From an uncultured Lentisphaeria bacterium (lineage in GTDB: Bacteria; Verrucomicrobiota; Lentisphaeria; Victivallales; UBA1829), in NCBI GenBank assembly GCA_905197955.1, contig CAJKAR010000076.1, positions 1 to 9,770 of the forward strand: DNA of 9,770 bases, given 5' to 3'. The first letter of the stretch is position 1. Each line of letters opens with the position of its first letter. The translations under genes were made by a program, and so were the position numbers. Of the stretch, positions 7,097 to 9,770 are shown piece by piece. The notes below the pieces were generated by a model. It searched no databases. It worked only from the letters and a program-made list of their open reading frames with translations, and was not told where the DNA came from.

Positions 7097-8770
7097 ATGC
7101 GGCGGACTCTCGGTATACAGAACTGCAGATTTTATGTCGCGGCGGGAGTCGTGCTCCTGCTGGGTATTCTGATTCGTTTTGCCACATTCACGCCGGGACT
7201 GGAATATGATGAGATCTGGACCTTTCAGCATTATTCCAGCGGATCCCTGCATAAGATCTTTACGGATCTTGCAACGCCGAACAATCATCCGCTGAACAGT
7301 TTGCTCATCAAATGGAGCGCCTGTTTTTTCAGTTCGCCGGCGATAGTGCTCCGGTTGTCCGCGTTTCTGGCGGGGATTGCGACGATTTGCCTGTCGGGGC
7401 TTCTGGCAGGAGTGCTCTTCCGCTCCCGCATGACGGCGCTGGCGGCGATGACCTTTGCCGCATTTAACGCCGGACTGATTCTCTATTCCAATACAGGAAG
7501 GGGATATTCTCTGCAGGTGATGCTGATCCTGCTGTATGGGTTGTGCGTCGGTTTGTATGCACTGACGCGCAGGAGAGGGTATTTGGCCGGGATTTTCCTG
7601 ACGGGAGTTTGCAGTATTCTGACCCTGCCGACTTCGGTACTGTGGCTGTTTCCTCTTTCGCTGGCCCATTGTGTGTATGAGGTGAAGCGCAATGGGACGG
7701 TCTGGAAAAAGTATCTGCCGGAATTCCTGACGTATCTTCTGACCGGCGGCTGTGTCCTGTTCTGGCTGCTTTACAATTACAGCGCATGGAAAGCAGGACA
7801 GAGTTTCGGACAGAGTGTGGATTCGTTGTCCTTTTTTGTCAAGTTCATGGCAAAGACTCTGTACCAGTGCGGGGGAGTGTGTCTTCTGACAGCAGCTCTG
7901 GCCGGTCTTGGATTTGCGCTCTGGAAAAAGAAGAATCGTTTTCTTCTGATATCCCTGTGGTGGATTGTGATGTTTCCGTTGTTCGGAGCCCTGTTTACGA
8001 AAACGGGACCGCCTCGGGTGTATCTGGCATCCGTGCCATTTCTGATGGCGGCTGCTGGATTCGGGGCAGCTCATCTTCTGGCAGGGGTGCGGAAACGAAA
8101 ACTTCTGTATTCGGGGATTCTGCTGCTTTCGATTGTGCTGGCAGGAGCTGATTACCGTCTCAATCGGGAAAACTGGAGCAGAGTGGACTGGCTGGAACGG
8201 TTTTCGCTTTACCGTAAACTGCCGCCGGAAAATTTCCTCTGCATATCTCCTCTGTCGAGTTATCCGGCGGTCTGGAACAATCCGGAGAGTCTGGCGGACT
8301 ATATGAATCGCTTTACGGCGTTCGGGGAGAGCGGATCCCGTTTCCTCACGGTCGATTCCGGGGATTCTCTGCTCGGTCTGGAACTGGATACCGGTTCTGA
8401 AGCGGGATTCCCGTTGCCGTTTCCTTCCGCGGTCAGGGAGAGGCTGGGAGATATGAATTTCATGAAATACCGGGTGGTGCCGTATGATCCGAAAGGGAAT
8501 AATACTCTCCTGCTGCTGAAACTGGAGAATTTTCCTCCGTCGGAATTTTCCAGACTTTACCGCTATCTGAAGGCTCAGACGTATGTGGAAAAAGTTCTGC
8601 TGCTGAATTCATTCTTTGCATCGAACGTTCAGAGAAGTGTGCCGGGACACCGGGTCTTTTCGATTCTTGCCTGCAAAATCAAGCCGGAAACGGGGGAATC
8701 CAGCGCTTTTTCGGAGTTTTATTTGCGGAATTCAGGGACAATCGGCTTTTTCTCCCTTGAAAAAGAATAG
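7097..8770 (+). CDS. Polytopic membrane glycosyltransferase, ArnT/PMT (GT39/GT83)-like
   Basis: The likely role is transfer of a sugar from a polyprenyl-phosphate donor to a lipid or protein acceptor on the periplasmic face of the inner membrane. The 557-residue protein starts with a short cytoplasmic segment and a helix (about 13-31). The first periplasmic loop then carries the acidic pair D38-E39 in GLEYDEIWTF, and NNHPLN with H64. Both are typical of the PMT_2/ArnT group, in which the loop acid acts in catalysis. About ten hydrophobic helices fill residues 13-350. The last 200 or so residues are largely soluble and match nothing I recognise. ATG 7097 is preferred over an adjacent in-frame TTG at 7094 because it sits closer to normal spacing from GGTGG. 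Donor and acceptor cannot be deduced. The downstream lpxA homologue makes a lipid A or other envelope acceptor a reasonable guess and no more. Co-transcription with valS is possible. Confidence 0.75.
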   Translation: MRRTLGIQNCRFYVAAGVVLLLGILIRFATFTPGLEYDEIWTFQHYSSGSLHKIFTDLATPNNHPLNSLLIKWSACFFSSPAIVLRLSAFLAGIATICLSGLLAGVLFRSRMTALAAMTFAAFNAGLILYSNTGRGYSLQVMLILLYGLCVGLYALTRRRGYLAGIFLTGVCSILTLPTSVLWLFPLSLAHCVYEVKRNGTVWKKYLPEFLTYLLTGGCVLFWLLYNYSAWKAGQSFGQSVDSLSFFVKFMAKTLYQCGGVCLLTAALAGLGFALWKKKNRFLLISLWWIVMFPLFGALFTKTGPPRVYLASVPFLMAAAGFGAAHLLAGVRKRKLLYSGILLLSIVLAGADYRLNRENWSRVDWLERFSLYRKLPPENFLCISPLSSYPAVWNNPESLADYMNRFTAFGESGSRFLTVDSGDSLLGLELDTGSEAGFPLPFPSAVRERLGDMNFMKYRVVPYDPKGNNTLLLLKLENFPPSEFSRLYRYLKAQTYVEKVLLLNSFFASNVQRSVPGHRVFSILACKIKPETGESSAFSEFYLRNSGTIGFFSLEKE

Positions 8771-8789
8771 ACTTTTCTGAATTGTATGC

Positions 8790-8843
8790 TACTGTATAAG
8801 GGAAAAACAAGATATGCATTCATTGCATTATAAAAGAATGGAG
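8790..8843 (+). promoter_or_regulatory. lpxA leader: candidate -10 box, inverted repeat and ribosome binding site
   Basis: The 80-base gap before lpxA contains TATAAG (8795-8800) as a -10 candidate without a convincing -35 box. An inverted repeat ATGCA-TTCAT-TGCAT (8814-8828) would sit at or just after the start site and could be an operator. Overlapping it, TTCATTGCATT (8819-8829) is identical to an 11-base string in the valS leader. The Shine-Dalgarno GGAG (8840-8843) lies seven bases before the ATG, which supports the chosen lpxA start. Confidence 0.4.
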
Positions 8844-8850
8844 ATCAAAG

Positions 8851-9684
8851 ATGGCTATTCATCCGACCGCTGTTGTGTCACCGAAGGCTGAAATCGGAAA
8901 AGATGTCGAGATCGGTCCTTATTCCGTGATCGAAGACGATGTCAAAATCGGCGATAACTGCTACATTGACGCTCATGTCAAAATTGGACAGTATACAACG
9001 CTCGGACCCCGTTGCCGCGTTTATTTCGGAACTTATATCGGAGAACCGCAGGATCACCGTTTCTATCGCGGAATCCGTTCCTACGTCGAGATCGGCGCGG
9101 ATACCGTGCTGCGGGAATATGTGACAGTTCATCGGCCGCCGTTTGAGTTCCTGAAAACCGTCATCGGCGATCACGTTTTGCTTCAGGCGTTTGTCCATGT
9201 CGCTCACGACTGCATCCTCGGGGATCGTGTGACTATTTCCAATCATACAGCTCTCAGCGGTCATGTTCAGGTCGGTGCCGGCGCCGTCATTTCCGGATAC
9301 GTCCTGATTCACCAGTTCAGCCGCATCGGTTCCCTGGCAATGGTCGCTCCCACCGCTATGATCGGACAGGATGTTCCGCCCTTCTGCATGCTCCGCGAAA
9401 TGAACTTTATTACCGGTCCCAATATCATCGGTCTGCGCAGAGCGGGTTTCGATAATGAAAAACGCCTCGCTCTCCGTCATGCTATCAAAACATTCTTCTT
9501 CGAAGGACTGAATACGAAAAATGCGATCTCCGCAATCGAAGCGGATCCATTCGTCAAGGATGTGCCAGAAGTGAGAATGTTCTGTGAATTTATTAAGGAG
9601 TCTAAACGCGGCATCATGCCCGGCAATCCGAAATACGCCGGACTGACCGATGAACAGCGCGAGGCTTTGGAAACCAGAGCTTGA
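8851..9684 (+). CDS. lpxA: LpxA-family acyl-ACP--UDP-N-acetylglucosamine O-acyltransferase, divergent
   Basis: LpxA performs the first step of lipid A synthesis, moving a 3-hydroxyacyl chain from acyl carrier protein to the 3-OH of UDP-GlcNAc as a cytoplasmic homotrimer. The 277-residue product has near-normal length. A left-handed beta-helix of hexapeptide repeats (IGKDVEIGPYSVIEDDVKIG and onward) spans residues 1-190, and a helical C-terminal domain ends in PEVRMFCEFIKESKRGI, as in LpxA. By hand alignment to E. coli LpxA, the catalytic His125 is H119 (in HVAHD), His122 is H116, His144 is H138, His160 is H154, Gln161 is Q155 and His99 is H94. Differences are notable: Lys76 aligns with R70, the usual HRGT reads HRPP, and the chain-length ruler Gly173 aligns with P167. 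No lpxD, fabZ or lpxB is adjacent, although these often cluster with lpxA. Family membership is firm. Whether this is the main LpxA or a specialised paralogue is open. Confidence 0.87.
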   Translation: MAIHPTAVVSPKAEIGKDVEIGPYSVIEDDVKIGDNCYIDAHVKIGQYTTLGPRCRVYFGTYIGEPQDHRFYRGIRSYVEIGADTVLREYVTVHRPPFEFLKTVIGDHVLLQAFVHVAHDCILGDRVTISNHTALSGHVQVGAGAVISGYVLIHQFSRIGSLAMVAPTAMIGQDVPPFCMLREMNFITGPNIIGLRRAGFDNEKRLALRHAIKTFFFEGLNTKNAISAIEADPFVKDVPEVRMFCEFIKESKRGIMPGNPKYAGLTDEQREALETRA

Positions 9685-9704
9685 TTCTCTGGTCTTTCCC
9701 TTTT
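9673..9704 (+). terminator. Intrinsic terminator overlapping the lpxA stop codon
   Basis: A 7-bp stem ACCAGAG/CTCTGGT (9673-9679/9687-9693) with a 7-base loop is followed by the T-rich stretch CTTTCCCTTTTATTG. The TGA stop codon (9682-9684) lies in the loop, so the hairpin uses the last lpxA codons. This suggests that lpxA ends its transcription unit here. Confidence 0.72.
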
Positions 9705-9716
9705 ATTGTGTTTAGA

Positions 9717-9769
9717 GTTGGTGGCTTCTCGCCCCCAACACCCCTCGGCAGGACCCACCCGGGCCCTGC
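9717..9769. repeat. Two consecutive GC-rich imperfect hairpins at the window end
   Basis: Two inverted repeats share the same layout of a 5-bp outer stem, one mismatch, a 3-bp inner stem and a loop of four or five bases. The first pairs 9717-9721 with 9735-9739 and 9723-9725 with 9731-9733. The second pairs 9748-9752 with 9765-9769 and 9754-9756 with 9761-9763. The GC content jumps sharply relative to the A/T-rich stretch just before. This looks like an intergenic palindromic repeat element or the 3' end structure of a convergent gene beyond the window. Copy number in the genome cannot be seen from here. Confidence 0.5.
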
Positions 9770-9770
9770 A

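Noticed and set aside
8746..8777. A/T-rich inverted repeats at the end of the glycosyltransferase gene (CTTTTTC/GAAAAAG and GAAAAAG/CTTTTC)
   Set aside because: The stems are almost pure A-T and partly alternative to each other, with no T tract following, so I do not call a terminator.

Overview
The window is an ordinary chromosomal stretch of a Gram-negative bacterium. It carries five complete protein-coding genes and no sign of a plasmid, phage, transposon, CRISPR array or RNA gene. An LpxA-family acyltransferase implies a lipid A outer membrane. The solute:sodium symporter has a long C-terminal extension of a kind I associate with the Planctomycetes-Verrucomicrobia-Chlamydiae group. Together with the style of the tRNA synthetases, this suggests a PVC-group organism, possibly Lentisphaerota (Victivallis-like). 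That assignment is an impression from protein sequence and was not tested by a search.

Layout from left to right. lysS (class II lysyl-tRNA synthetase) lies on the minus strand at 83-1576, with a string of small hairpins beyond its stop codon (6-75). A divergent intergenic region (1577-1934) holds a good sigma70-type promoter for each direction, both with an extended -10 element. It also holds a roughly 150-base leader with a terminator-like hairpin ahead of the next gene. A large SSS-family sodium:solute symporter (1935-4211) follows and ends in a strong tandem-hairpin terminator. valS (4368-7031) encodes a complete valyl-tRNA synthetase. After a short gap with a GC-rich hairpin comes a polytopic membrane glycosyltransferase of the ArnT/PMT type (7097-8770). 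A complete lpxA-like gene (8851-9684) follows with its own leader, and its intrinsic terminator overlaps the stop codon. The window closes with two GC-rich imperfect hairpins (9717-9769).

How the genes work together. lysS and valS charge tRNA. The glycosyltransferase and the LpxA homologue plausibly both serve the cell envelope, but that link rests only on adjacency. The symporter looks like a single-gene transcription unit with its own promoter and terminator. Its substrate cannot be read from the sequence.

I found no convincing undescribed multi-gene system. The points most worth a second look are the unusual residues in the LpxA homologue (a proline at the acyl-chain ruler position and HRPP in place of the usual HRGT), the terminator-like leader hairpin before the symporter, the symporter's soluble insert of about 100 residues, and the TMGH form of the ValS HIGH motif.
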